Assembly: GCA_016791005.1 (NCBI GenBank)
Contig: JAEUNY010000054.1
Location: 1-64,000, forward strand
Length of the DNA: 64,000 bases
Direction of reading: 5' to 3'
Source of the DNA: Zoogloeaceae bacterium
GTDB taxonomy: Bacteria > Pseudomonadota > Gammaproteobacteria > Burkholderiales > Rhodocyclaceae
How positions within the stretch are numbered: position 1 is the first letter of the stretch; each line of letters starts with the position of its first letter. The notes beneath the pieces were generated by a model, which saw only the letters and a list, made by a program, of their open reading frames with translations, was not told the DNA's origin and made no database searches. A program made the translations under genes and the position numbers. This document shows, in pieces, positions 26,507-34,630 of the stretch.

Positions 26507-26929
26507 TTACTGGTGATCGCCCATCACGGTGATGACGAGGGATCGGAGGTGGCCCGTCCGTCGATGCTCCCAAAGATAGAGACCCTGCCAGGTGCCCAGG
26601 AGCATCTGCCCCTCCGAAAAGGGAATCGAAAAGCTCGAGTGGGTGATCACACTGCGAGCATGGGCCGCCATGTCATCCGGCCCTTCGAGGTCATGCCGGT
26701 AGCGGGGATCCCCGTCGGGAGCCCAATCGGCAGCAAGCGTCTCGAGGTCGTGGCGGACATCCGGATCCGCGTTTTCGGTGATGATCAGGCTGCAACTGGT
26801 GTGCTGCACAAACAGATGCACCACACCTCGCACCAAACCCGATTTCGCTAACACGCCCCGCACGGCGAGGTCGATCGAATAGGTGCCTCTCCCGGCGGTC
26901 CGGATCTGAACGGTGGCCTGGTGGATCAT
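26507..26929 (-). CDS. YjbQ / UPF0047 family protein
   Basis: A protein of about 140 residues with the YjbQ signature HTSCSLIITENADPDVRHDL, then DDMAAHARSVITHSS and SEGQMLLGTWQGLYLWEHR. The family forms trimers and has been linked to weak thiamine-phosphate-synthase activity; its physiological role is unsettled. The ATG at 26929 is chosen; a GTG at 26950 adds seven residues. It follows the CBS-pair gene by about 40 bases on the same strand. Confidence 0.93.
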   Translation of the reverse strand: MIHQATVQIRTAGRGTYSIDLAVRGVLAKSGLVRGVVHLFVQHTSCSLIITENADPDVRHDLETLAADWAPDGDPRYRHDLEGPDDMAAHARSVITHSSFSIPFSEGQMLLGTWQGLYLWEHRRTGHLRSLVITVMGDHQ

Positions 26930-26968
26930 CGGAGACAAGGCCCACCGCACGGCCCAACCCGATAGGGC

Positions 26969-27406
26969 TTACAGGATGACAGTGATCTCCTCCCGACGGA
27001 CCAGATCTTCCTCGAGTTGCAGGGCATCGAGATCGAGGGCATCTCGGGCACACACCAAGCCCAGGGGACGGCCCTGATCATCCACCACGGGCACATGGCG
27101 GAACCCACCCTCGTACATGCGGTGCAGCGCGTGGCCGAAGGGCATGTCCGCTTTGATCACCACCGGGTTTTCGGTCATCACCGCCGCGACCTGGGTACTC
27201 TCAGGCGGCAAATCCTCGGCCAAAACCCGCACCGCCAAATCCCGCTCGGTGCAAATGCCCAGAAGATGGTGTTTTGCATCGATAACCAGCACGGCACTGG
27301 TGTGGCGGGATTTCATCAGGTGCGCCACCTGCCGGATGGTCGTAGACGGTGTAATCGCCACGAAGGACTTGCCTTCGATGACGGAACTGACGGGACGCTG
27401 AGGCAT
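26969..27406 (-). CDS. CBS-domain pair protein
   Basis: A protein of 145 residues consisting of two CBS motifs (one Bateman module): residues ~10-65 (ITPSTTIRQVAHLMKSRHTS ... GICTERDLAVRV) and ~75-135 (VVIKADMPFGHALHRMYEGG ... GLVCARDALDLD). Such modules bind adenine nucleotides or related ligands and regulate partners. There is no attached catalytic domain. It is likely co-transcribed with the YjbQ gene. Confidence 0.93.
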   Translation of the reverse strand: MPQRPVSSVIEGKSFVAITPSTTIRQVAHLMKSRHTSAVLVIDAKHHLLGICTERDLAVRVLAEDLPPESTQVAAVMTENPVVIKADMPFGHALHRMYEGGFRHVPVVDDQGRPLGLVCARDALDLDALQLEEDLVRREEITVIL

Positions 27407-27486
27407 GGCAAGTCTCCTATGCGATAGGAATGAATTCCTTGAAACCTCAACTTAGATCCCGCAAAGCAACAATGCAAGGCGCTTCT

Positions 27487-28254
27487 TCAGTCCTTGACGT
27501 GGAGACCGCACTCCTTGCTGGCTGGGTCTTCCCACCACCAGCGGCCGGCACGAATGTCCTCGCCAACGGCGATCGCCCGGGTACAGGGCGCACAGCCGAT
27601 GCTGGGGTAAAACTGATCATGGAGGGCGTTGTAGGGAACGTCGTTCAAACGAATATAGGCCCAGACCTCGGCTTCCGACCAGTCGGAAAGCGGATTCAAT
27701 TTTTCGAGCCCGTTCCCTTCGTCCATCTCCCGCACGGGAAGACCGCTCCGGGTGACTGCCTGGGCGGCCCGCAAGCCGGTGATCCACGCCTTCTTGCCGG
27801 CCAGGGCACGCTTGAGGGGCTCGACCTTGCGAATCTGGCAGCAAGCCTTGCGCAGGTCCACCGAGCGGTAGAAGGCGTTCATGCCCTCCCCGCGCACATA
27901 GGCTTCCACCGCCCCGGCGTCCGGAAAATAGATCTTGAGGCGAGTCTCGTAGCGTTCTTCCACCTCGCCCATCAGGGCATACGTCTCCGAGGGCAAGCGG
28001 CCAGTATCCAGGGAGAAGATTTCGATGGGCAGACGATGGCGCAGGATCAGGTCCGCCAGCACCATGTCCTCGGCGCCAAAGCTGTTGGCGAAGGTGACTT
28101 CGCCCTGCCCGCCCAGTTCCTCGCCGATATCCCGCAGGAGTCGAAGGGCGGCGCCGGTTTTCGCTGCCACCGCCGTCTTGAGGGATTCGGTCAGTTCCGG
28201 GCGCGTGGCGGGATTGCCCGGCGCCCGGTGGAGGATCGACACCGCCCCGCTCAT
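27487..28254 (-). CDS. cysH: Phosphoadenylyl/adenylyl-sulfate reductase, Fe-S type
   Basis: A protein of about 255 residues. It reduces activated sulfate (APS or PAPS) to sulfite. Seen are the PP-loop-like FANSFGAEDMVLAD, EIFSLDTGRLPSET, the paired cysteines in KACCQIRKVEPL and the second pair in GCAPCTRA, together the [4Fe-4S] ligands of APS-type reductases, and the catalytic Cys near the end (SKECGLH). The presence of all cluster cysteines favours APS as substrate. Its ATG overlaps the DUF934 stop by four bases. Confidence 0.95.
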   Translation of the reverse strand: MSGAVSILHRAPGNPATRPELTESLKTAVAAKTGAALRLLRDIGEELGGQGEVTFANSFGAEDMVLADLILRHRLPIEIFSLDTGRLPSETYALMGEVEERYETRLKIYFPDAGAVEAYVRGEGMNAFYRSVDLRKACCQIRKVEPLKRALAGKKAWITGLRAAQAVTRSGLPVREMDEGNGLEKLNPLSDWSEAEVWAYIRLNDVPYNALHDQFYPSIGCAPCTRAIAVGEDIRAGRWWWEDPASKECGLHVKD

Positions 28255-28781
28255 GCCGCCACTCCCCGCTGCAGCCGGCGCCACACCGGTGCCGGACGAT
28301 CCACCGCCCCCTGATAAGGTTCAGAAAAGTCGGCAAGGCTGGCCAGGGCCGCCTCAAGCTGCGCGTCGGAATACTTTCCCTCGGCAGGCTGCAGGCAATC
28401 GAACCCACAGCGCTGGAGGAAAAAGAACTGATCCCGCTGAACATCGCCGATGGCGCGGAGTTCTCCCCGGAAGCCATAGCGGGTCCGCAGCAGGGTTGCA
28501 GTGGAATACCCGCGACCATCGGCAAATTTGGGGAAATTCACGGCGACCACGGGAAGCCGGTCGATCGCCTCCGCCAGCGCGCTTGCTGGCTCCTGACTAT
28601 CCAGCCAGACGCCAAGCTCCGTACGCCCGGCCAGGTCGGCCTGCCGGGCCTGCCAGACCGCCAGGGGCACGAGAACCGGCCCCGGCGGAACGGCCACCGA
28701 TTCGGGATTGTCGCCATCGGCCAGGCGCAGCACCTGCCAGCCGTCCGCTACAACCTGCCCACTCTTGATTACCTTAGCCAT
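28251..28781 (-). CDS. DUF934 protein of the sulfite-assimilation cluster
   Basis: A protein of about 176 residues of the DUF934 family, with GVWLDSQEPA, VNFPKFADGRGYSTATLLR and RGELRAIGDVQRDQFFFLQRCGFDCLQ visible. The family is encoded almost always beside siroheme sulfite reductase and CysH, and is presumed to help sulfite reduction, possibly as an electron-transfer or assembly factor; biochemistry is lacking. The start at 28781 overlaps the cysI stop by eight bases and its stop overlaps the cysH start, so the three genes are coupled. Confidence 0.92.
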   Translation of the reverse strand: MAKVIKSGQVVADGWQVLRLADGDNPESVAVPPGPVLVPLAVWQARQADLAGRTELGVWLDSQEPASALAEAIDRLPVVAVNFPKFADGRGYSTATLLRTRYGFRGELRAIGDVQRDQFFFLQRCGFDCLQPAEGKYSDAQLEAALASLADFSEPYQGAVDRPAPVWRRLQRGVAA

Positions 28782-30456
28782 TTGCCACCTTCTTCCCACC
28801 GACCCGGCCGCCATACACACGAGTCTTGAAGGGCTCCACCCCCACCCGCCGGACCGTATCGACAAACAATTCATCCTCGAAACGCTGCGCAACATAGGTG
28901 TCGAGCAGGGCTTCGATCACTGCCGGCATCTCTGCCGCGGCAAAGGAGGGCCCGATGACCTTGCCGATGCTGGCGTCGTTCCCCTGGGCACCGCCGATCG
29001 TGACCTGATACCACTCCTCGCCGTTCTTATCCACGCCCAGGATGCCGATGTTCCCCACGTGATGGTGCCCACAGGCGTTCATGCAGCCGGAGATGTTGAT
29101 CTCGATGTTGCCAACGTCGTAGAGGTAATCAAGATCATCGAAGCGGCTCTGGATGGCCTCGGCGATCGGGATCGATTTGGCATTGGCCAGGGCACAGAAA
29201 TCACCGCCCGGACAGCAGATGATGTCGGTCAGGAGGCCGATATTGGGCGTCGCCAGCCCCGCATCCCGCAACTGTTGCCACAGGGCGAAGAGGTCCGTCT
29301 GCCGCACGTCCGCCAGGACCAGGTTCTGCTCGTGGGTCACCCGCAATTCGCCGAAGCTGTAGGCATCGGCCCAATCGGCGACCAGATCCATTTGCTCGGC
29401 GGTGATGTCGCCGGGAGGCACCCCGGTCTTTTTCAGCGATATCACCACGGACACATACCCCGCCCGCTTGTGGTGCCGCACGTTGCGCCGCGCCCAGGCG
29501 GCAAACGGCTTGTTGGCCTGCAGCAGTTGCAGATAATCCGGATCGCCGTCGCTCAGTGCCTCATAGGCTGGATCTTCGAATTGATCCGCCACCCGGTGCA
29601 CCTCGTCCTCGGTCAGAGTGGAAGGACCATCCTTCAAATGCTGCCACTCGTCTTCCACCTGCCGCCGGAACTCGTCGATGCCCAGGGCCTGTACGAGGAT
29701 CTTGATCCGCGCCTTGTAGAGGTTGTCGCGCCGGCCGTGGAGGTTATAGACCCGCAGGATCGCCTCACAATAGGTGAGGACATGCTGCCAGGGCACGAAG
29801 GCGGCGATCTCCTTGCCGATGATCGGCGTCCGGCCCAGCCCGCCTCCCACCAGCACGCGGAAGCCGGTCTCCCCGGCCGCGTTGCGATAGACCTCGAGCC
29901 CGATGTCGTGGACGCGAATGACCGCCCTATCCTCCGCCGCGCCATTCACCGCCATCTTGAACTTGCGGGGCAGGTAGGCGAACTCCGGGTGGAAGGTGCT
30001 CCACTGGCGCAGAATCTCGGCCCAGGGCCGGGGATCGATGCGCTCGTCGCCTGCGACGCCGGCAAAGGGATCGGAGGTGAAGTTGCGAATGCAGTTGCCT
30101 GAGGTCTGGATGGCATGCATCTCGACGCTCGCCAACAGCGCCAGAATCTCCGGGACCTTCGGCAGCTCCGGCCAATTGAACTGGATGTTCTGACGGGTGG
30201 TGAAATGTCCATAGCCACGGTCATATTCCCGGGCGATCCGGGCCAGCATGCGCAGCTGCACGGAACGCAGCGCACCATAGGGAACGGCGATCCGCAGCAT
30301 GGGCGCATGGCGCTGGATGTAGAGCCCATTCTGCAGCCGCAGGGGCCGGAACTCATCTTCACTCAGCTCACCGGCCAAGTAGCGGCGCGTCTGATCCCGA
30401 AATTGGGCCACGCGCTCATCCACGATGCGCTGATCAATGACGTCGTAACGATACAT
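28774..30456 (-). CDS. cysI: Siroheme-dependent sulfite (nitrite/sulfite) reductase
   Basis: A protein of 560 residues with two nitrite/sulfite-reductase repeats. It carries out the six-electron reduction of sulfite to sulfide. The coupled siroheme-[4Fe-4S] ligands are seen as CCPGGDFC (Cys415 and Cys421) and GCMNACGHHHVGNIG (Cys458 and Cys462), the CX5C-n-CX3C pattern. An N-terminal RLQNGLYIQRHAPMLRIAVP and the substrate-binding HFTTRQNIQFNW are also typical. No CysJ-type flavoprotein gene is nearby, so electrons must come from another donor. It follows the TSUP exporter gene by 28 bases. Confidence 0.95.
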   Translation of the reverse strand: MYRYDVIDQRIVDERVAQFRDQTRRYLAGELSEDEFRPLRLQNGLYIQRHAPMLRIAVPYGALRSVQLRMLARIAREYDRGYGHFTTRQNIQFNWPELPKVPEILALLASVEMHAIQTSGNCIRNFTSDPFAGVAGDERIDPRPWAEILRQWSTFHPEFAYLPRKFKMAVNGAAEDRAVIRVHDIGLEVYRNAAGETGFRVLVGGGLGRTPIIGKEIAAFVPWQHVLTYCEAILRVYNLHGRRDNLYKARIKILVQALGIDEFRRQVEDEWQHLKDGPSTLTEDEVHRVADQFEDPAYEALSDGDPDYLQLLQANKPFAAWARRNVRHHKRAGYVSVVISLKKTGVPPGDITAEQMDLVADWADAYSFGELRVTHEQNLVLADVRQTDLFALWQQLRDAGLATPNIGLLTDIICCPGGDFCALANAKSIPIAEAIQSRFDDLDYLYDVGNIEINISGCMNACGHHHVGNIGILGVDKNGEEWYQVTIGGAQGNDASIGKVIGPSFAAAEMPAVIEALLDTYVAQRFEDELFVDTVRRVGVEPFKTRVYGGRVGGKKVANG

Positions 30457-30484
30457 AACTGCGATTCTCTCGGGGGAAACGTTC

Positions 30485-31261
30485 TCAGTGCGCGATCAGC
30501 TTGGCGCCGACCAACACCAGCATGGTGGCGAGGATCGGCCGCAGCACGCGGTCTGGCACTTTGGTAGAAATGTGGCTGCCCAGCCAGATACCGGGGAGCG
30601 AGCCGAGGATCAAACTGGCGAGGAGCGCCCAGTCTACGCTCCCCAGCATCCAGTGGCCAGCACCGGCCACCGCCGTGAGCGGCACCGCATGGGCGATATC
30701 ACTGCCCACAATCCGCAGAGTTGGCAGCCCCGGATAGAGAAAGAACAGCGCCGTGACCCCCAGCGCGCCGGCGCCCACCGACGAAATCGAGACCAATACC
30801 CCGAGGACTGCGCCGGTCAAGACCGTCAAGATGGCCGTCCGCCGCGGGTTGGGAGGCCCGCCATGCCGTAGGGCGAATTCCTGGATCTTCTTACGGAAGA
30901 TGATCGCCACCGCCGTAAGCAGCAGGGCGAAACCCAGGGCGACCTTGATCAACGAAGTCGCCCCCTCGATACCGCCGGGGGCCAAAGTCCCTACAAGCAG
31001 CAAAGTGAGCATCGAAGCCGGGATGCTGCCCAGCGCAAGACGCTTGGTGATCGTCCAGTCCACCGTACCCTTCAGGCCGTGGGCCAGGGTACCACCCGCT
31101 TTGGTGATCGCGGCATAGAGCAGATCGGTACCCACTGCAACGGAAGGATGAATCCCGAATAATAAAACCAGGAGGGGAGTCATCAAGGACCCGCCGCCCA
31201 CGCCGGTCAGCCCAACAATGGCCCCCACGGAAAAGCCGGCAACGGTATACGCAATGTCCAT
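30485..31261 (-). CDS. TauE/SafE (TSUP) family membrane protein, likely sulfite/sulfur-anion transporter
   Basis: About 258 residues with about eight membrane spans and the TSUP hallmarks GLTGVGGGSLMTPLLV and SSVGAGALGVTALFFLYP. The family moves sulfite, sulfonates or other sulfur anions across the inner membrane. AGGAG lies five bases before the ATG at 31261; the ATG at 31264 would be too close. It is the first gene of the TSUP-cysI-DUF934-cysH transcript, where it may take up a sulfur source or release excess sulfite. Confidence 0.93.
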   Translation of the reverse strand: MDIAYTVAGFSVGAIVGLTGVGGGSLMTPLLVLLFGIHPSVAVGTDLLYAAITKAGGTLAHGLKGTVDWTITKRLALGSIPASMLTLLLVGTLAPGGIEGATSLIKVALGFALLLTAVAIIFRKKIQEFALRHGGPPNPRRTAILTVLTGAVLGVLVSISSVGAGALGVTALFFLYPGLPTLRIVGSDIAHAVPLTAVAGAGHWMLGSVDWALLASLILGSLPGIWLGSHISTKVPDRVLRPILATMLVLVGAKLIAH

Positions 31262-31287
31262 CATCACTCCTAAAGATGCTGCGGTGC

Positions 31288-31315
31288 ATTCTAGCGGGCA
31301 GCGTTAGAGCGACAA
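31288..31315 (-). promoter_or_regulatory. Promoter of the sulfite-assimilation operon
   Basis: On the minus strand, TTGTCG and TAGAAT are 16 bases apart. The predicted start is near 31281, about 20 bases before the TSUP start codon. The region lies between divergent cysB and the operon, where CysB binding is expected. Confidence 0.55.
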
Positions 31316-31367
31316 TGCAAGAACGAGTTACACTTAAAGAACCAAAGGTTATTTAGACGAGCTCTCG

Positions 31368-32309
31368 ATGAATCTCCAGCAAATCCGCTATATCGTCGAA
31401 GTCAGCCGGCACGGGCTGAACGTCTCGGAAGCCGCCGAAGCCCTGTTCACCTCACAGCCAGGGGTTTCAAAGCAGATTCGCCAGCTGGAGGAAGAACTCG
31501 GCGTGGACATCTTTCTTCGTCACGGGAAGCGCTTGGTCGGCCTGACGGATCCCGGAAAGCAGGTATTGGCGATCGCGGAACGCATGCTGCGGGACCAGGC
31601 CAACCTCCGGCTAGTTGGCGAAGAGTTCCGCCACGAAGACGAAGGCGTCCTCTCCATCGCCACCACCCACACCCAGGCCCGCTACGCCCTGCCGCCGGTC
31701 ATTCAGCGATTCATGCGCGCCTACCCCCGGGTTCGCCTCAATCTTCACCAGGGCAGCCCCACGCAAGTTTGCGAATATGTATTGTCTGGCGAAGCGGACA
31801 TCGCGATCGCCACCGAGGCCATTGCAGAAAATGAAAACCTCGTCATGCTTCCCTGCTACCAATGGAACCGCAGCGTGATCGCCCCCAAGGATCACCCGAT
31901 ACTCAAGGCCCAGCCCCTGACGCTGGAAGAAATCGCCCGCTGGCCGCTGATCACCTATGACTTCGCCTTTACGGGTCGCAACCAGATCAACAAGGCGTTC
32001 CTGGGGCGCGGCTTGAAGCCAAACGTCGTCCTGACCGCCATCGACTCAGACGTAATCAAGACCTACGTGGCCCTGGGATTGGGTGTCGGAATTCTTGCCA
32101 GCATGGCCTTCGACCCCGCTGCCGACAAGCAACTCGGCGCGCTCGACGCTGGCCACCTGTTCGAATCCTCAACCACACGCATCGGCATCCGCAGAAACGC
32201 CTTCTTGCGAGGATATGCTTACGCCTTTATCGAAGCATTTGCCCCAGCGTTAACACAGAAGGTCGTTGACGCTTCTCAAATCGGAGGAGGTACTGATGTC
32301 GGGCTCTGA
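31368..32309 (+). CDS. cysB: LysR-type regulator CysB
   Basis: A protein of 313 residues with a LysR winged helix (MNLQQIRYIVEVSRHGLNVS ... SQPGVSKQIRQLEEELG, residues 1-60) and a CysB-type effector domain (ATTHTQARYALPPVIQRF, residues ~95-115; TYDFAFTGRNQINKAF). CysB activates sulfur assimilation genes and senses O-acetylserine or N-acetylserine. It is divergent from the TSUP-cysI operon over a gap of about 100 bases, the classical position for control of the neighbour. AT-richer DNA begins immediately after it. Confidence 0.96.
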   Translation: MNLQQIRYIVEVSRHGLNVSEAAEALFTSQPGVSKQIRQLEEELGVDIFLRHGKRLVGLTDPGKQVLAIAERMLRDQANLRLVGEEFRHEDEGVLSIATTHTQARYALPPVIQRFMRAYPRVRLNLHQGSPTQVCEYVLSGEADIAIATEAIAENENLVMLPCYQWNRSVIAPKDHPILKAQPLTLEEIARWPLITYDFAFTGRNQINKAFLGRGLKPNVVLTAIDSDVIKTYVALGLGVGILASMAFDPAADKQLGALDAGHLFESSTTRIGIRRNAFLRGYAYAFIEAFAPALTQKVVDASQIGGGTDVGL

Positions 32310-32419
32310 ATTCGCACTTTTCCGGTATGCGATAGCCTTTTAAAGGGGCCGTGATCTGCTGACAATGACAAACAAGATGAAGCGAACCCACGGCACAAAC
32401 TTGCGCGATGCGGGCGAGG

Positions 32420-33568
32420 CTAGATAAGGCCTGGAATAAATCGATACTTCACCTTAGTGCAATAGGATGCATATTCTCCATCGACACTCTTTAGGTGGTC
32501 CTCTTCGGTCAAGGCCCTAAGCACGTAGATTCCTGTCCATGCCGCAGAAGAGCCAAAGACCAATAGCGCAGCTGCAAACGACTGCTCCCCCGCCGCGGAA
32601 AGCGCTGGAAGAGTGCCAACCCACCACGCCAAATTTTTCGCGGCATACGCCGGGTGACGAACGTATCGGTAGGGACCTTGCATGACAATGCCACGATGGG
32701 TGAGATTACTCCCCTTGAATCCAAGTCCGAGCGAGGCCGACGTGTAAATGGCCATCAAGGTGAGTACAAGAAAATTGAGAATGAGATGGACAGTCGGATT
32801 CGAGAATTGCGGGAACTCTGACACACTGCCACCGAGCACATAAGCCGTGATCGTGCTGATGGGCGGATAACACAGCATTGTGACGGACCAGCCCAGCCAA
32901 GTGGGATCAACCGATCTAATGACATTTTTCAACGATGGATGCTCCACAAGATAACCCACCGTGAAAACCAGGACATCTAGGGAAACGATAACGTCGAAGG
33001 AAAACCAGAATCCGTGAGAATTGAAGATATCAAGAAAGTTAGTTTCTAGGGCCGTCAGATTCGCCAACAAATAGCCGCCATTAACAATGACGCGATTGAT
33101 CAGGCTGAAGAGTGAAAGCGCCATGAGGGGGGCGAAGAACACCTTCACGATCACAGTCAGGAGCCCAAGGCGCTCAGGGGGAGGCAATCCATCCTGGCGT
33201 ACCTTCCTGGGCGCCACCAGTATCCGGAGCAATCCGCGCAGGGCCAGGAGCGCTTTAGCCTCTCCGGGCGATGCTTCGGAAAAGTAGTGTGCGACCAGAA
33301 GAATGGCATAGACCGAAGTAGCCAAGGCAAGGAACGTAATCCCCGTGCAGCCAAAAACTTCACTGCGCATTTTCCGCAAATCATCCACGTGGGGCACAGT
33401 CACGTAGATCAGGTAGGCACAGGCAACCACCAGGAGCGATGCGCTGGCATTGGCAAATCTTTGGGGGAGAGCCGAGCAAGTAGATAGTTTCAAGTTTGAA
33501 GGGGTAATCCCAAAAGATTTTCTGGTCGTGGGAATTCTGAACACGGCTTTGCCAAGACTAGCAGACAA
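32420..33568 (-). CDS. Isoprenylcysteine-carboxyl-methyltransferase-like membrane protein
   Basis: About 382 residues, polytopic (roughly eight spans). The C-terminal third carries the ICMT/PEMT-type methyltransferase signature: RGIVMQGPYRYVRHPAYAAKN, followed by a membrane helix and ALTEEDHLKSVDGEYASY, the SAM-contacting segment. The substrate is unknown; bacteria lack prenylated CaaX proteins, so a lipid or small molecule is likely. The start is uncertain: 33568 is TTG without a clear ribosome site, and a GTG (33544) lies further in. Base composition is more AT-rich than in the flanking genes. Confidence 0.75.
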   Translation of the reverse strand: MSASLGKAVFRIPTTRKSFGITPSNLKLSTCSALPQRFANASASLLVVACAYLIYVTVPHVDDLRKMRSEVFGCTGITFLALATSVYAILLVAHYFSEASPGEAKALLALRGLLRILVAPRKVRQDGLPPPERLGLLTVIVKVFFAPLMALSLFSLINRVIVNGGYLLANLTALETNFLDIFNSHGFWFSFDVIVSLDVLVFTVGYLVEHPSLKNVIRSVDPTWLGWSVTMLCYPPISTITAYVLGGSVSEFPQFSNPTVHLILNFLVLTLMAIYTSASLGLGFKGSNLTHRGIVMQGPYRYVRHPAYAAKNLAWWVGTLPALSAAGEQSFAAALLVFGSSAAWTGIYVLRALTEEDHLKSVDGEYASYCTKVKYRFIPGLI

Positions 33569-33570
33569 AG

Positions 33571-33597
33571 AAAAGCCCCGGGCGTCACCGGGGCTTT
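33571..33597 (-). terminator. Terminator after the PEP-CTERM gene
   Basis: The stem GCCCCGG / CCGGGGC (33575-33593, loop CGTCA) is followed on the minus strand by TTTTCTTTG. It lies about 40 bases beyond the PEP-CTERM gene stop. Confidence 0.8.
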
Positions 33598-33631
33598 GGT
33601 CAGACCCTCCACGGAGGGCATGGCTACGCCG

Positions 33632-34339
33632 TTACTCGGCGCGCTGACGCTTTTGACGTGCTTTAAACAGCCCGGCGAGGATGGCACCGCCAATGAGACT
33701 CAACGTCCCCGGTTCTGGTACGGGGCCACTGGTGATGATCCGGCTACTGCTGCTGCCATAGAATTCATAGGAACCACCACTCGTTTGGTACTTCCATCCC
33801 AGGGGATCAATCGTGACACTATTACCCCAGTTACCGCCACCGGCTTTCGTCAACAGCAAGGTGAAGGTATCTTCCCCCGCATTACTCCCGGTCCCGTCTC
33901 CATAAATACCCCCATTGCTACCGCCGGGACAATTATTGCCGCCGAAGGCACACACTTCAATCAAGGCCAGACTAGGAATGCTAGCCAAGGCCGCATCCAC
34001 CAGACCACCATCAGCCGCATCCGTGAAGGTCACTGCACCGGTATCGGGATCAATCGCGAAACCAAAGGATGTCAGCCGCGCGTCCTTGCCAGTGGCGTCA
34101 GTCGTCACGGTGGAGTTCGTCAGAGTAATAACGAGACTCAGGGTATTCGTACCAAATCCGCTGGCGGTCATCGACCCCGACCCCGTCAAGAGAAACGCCC
34201 CCGGACTCGTATCGAATGACCAGGTAAATGCCTCAGTGTTGTTGTCAGCCGGAGTAACACCCGTACCCAAAACAAAAGCCTGAGCAGAAAAACATGTCGC
34301 CGCAAAGGCTGCGCCGACCAACAATCTTTTGACACCCAT
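33632..34339 (-). CDS. PEP-CTERM sorting-domain protein
   Basis: A protein of 235 residues with a signal peptide (MGVKRLLVGAAFAATCFSAQA), a low-complexity Gly/Ser/Thr-rich beta domain, and the C-terminal sorting tag VPEPGTLSLIGGAILAG followed by the basic FKARQKRQR. Such proteins are recognised by exosortase (EpsH/XrtA, not in this window) and linked to exopolysaccharide and floc or biofilm formation. A candidate sigma-54 promoter lies upstream, in line with RpoN/PrsR-controlled PEP-CTERM genes. The ribosome site is GGCGAGG. Confidence 0.93.
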   Translation of the reverse strand: MGVKRLLVGAAFAATCFSAQAFVLGTGVTPADNNTEAFTWSFDTSPGAFLLTGSGSMTASGFGTNTLSLVITLTNSTVTTDATGKDARLTSFGFAIDPDTGAVTFTDAADGGLVDAALASIPSLALIEVCAFGGNNCPGGSNGGIYGDGTGSNAGEDTFTLLLTKAGGGNWGNSVTIDPLGWKYQTSGGSYEFYGSSSSRIITSGPVPEPGTLSLIGGAILAGLFKARQKRQRAE

Positions 34340-34381
34340 GATATGCCTCGCCGTAAGTTAGTGATGCTGGCAGGCAACAAA

Positions 34382-34396
34382 GCACAATTCGGGCCA
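34382..34396 (-). promoter_or_regulatory. Candidate sigma-54 promoter of the PEP-CTERM gene
   Basis: The minus strand reads TGGCCCGAATTGTGC: GG and GC are at the exact -24/-12 spacing, and 11 of the 15 positions fit TGGCACGNNNNTTGC if the four free ones are not counted against it. The predicted start is about 30 bases ahead of the ATG at 34339. Confidence 0.55.
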
Positions 34397-34570
34397 AATT
34401 TTTATTGCTCTGTTTTTATTGCATTTTTGTTGCTTTATCGCGCCAGTTGAGGTCGGAGTGTAAAAAGGCACGACATGTCAGAGTGGCAGGGGGGATTGGC
34501 GGTCCCCAGAAGGAGCCCAAGCAAATTCGCGTCAACCGGGTTCATTCCTGCGTGCGGGCAAAGCGGAGCA

Positions 34571-34610
34571 AAATAGCCTGCGGCGGGGCATGCCCCGCCG
34601 CAGGCTATTT
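34571..34610 (-). terminator. Perfect 40-base palindrome, probable terminator of the subtilase gene
   Basis: Two 20-base arms are exactly complementary with no loop (AAATAGCCTGCGGCGGGGCA and its reverse complement). It starts about 20 bases beyond the subtilase stop; on the minus strand the end gives TTTT. The perfection is unusual for a simple terminator. Confidence 0.65.
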
Positions 34611-34630
34611 CAAGCCAATTTAGGAGCGAC

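Noticed and set aside
31328..31355. TTACAC-N16-TATTTA as cysB promoter
   Set aside because: Both boxes are poor and the implied leader would be only a few bases long.
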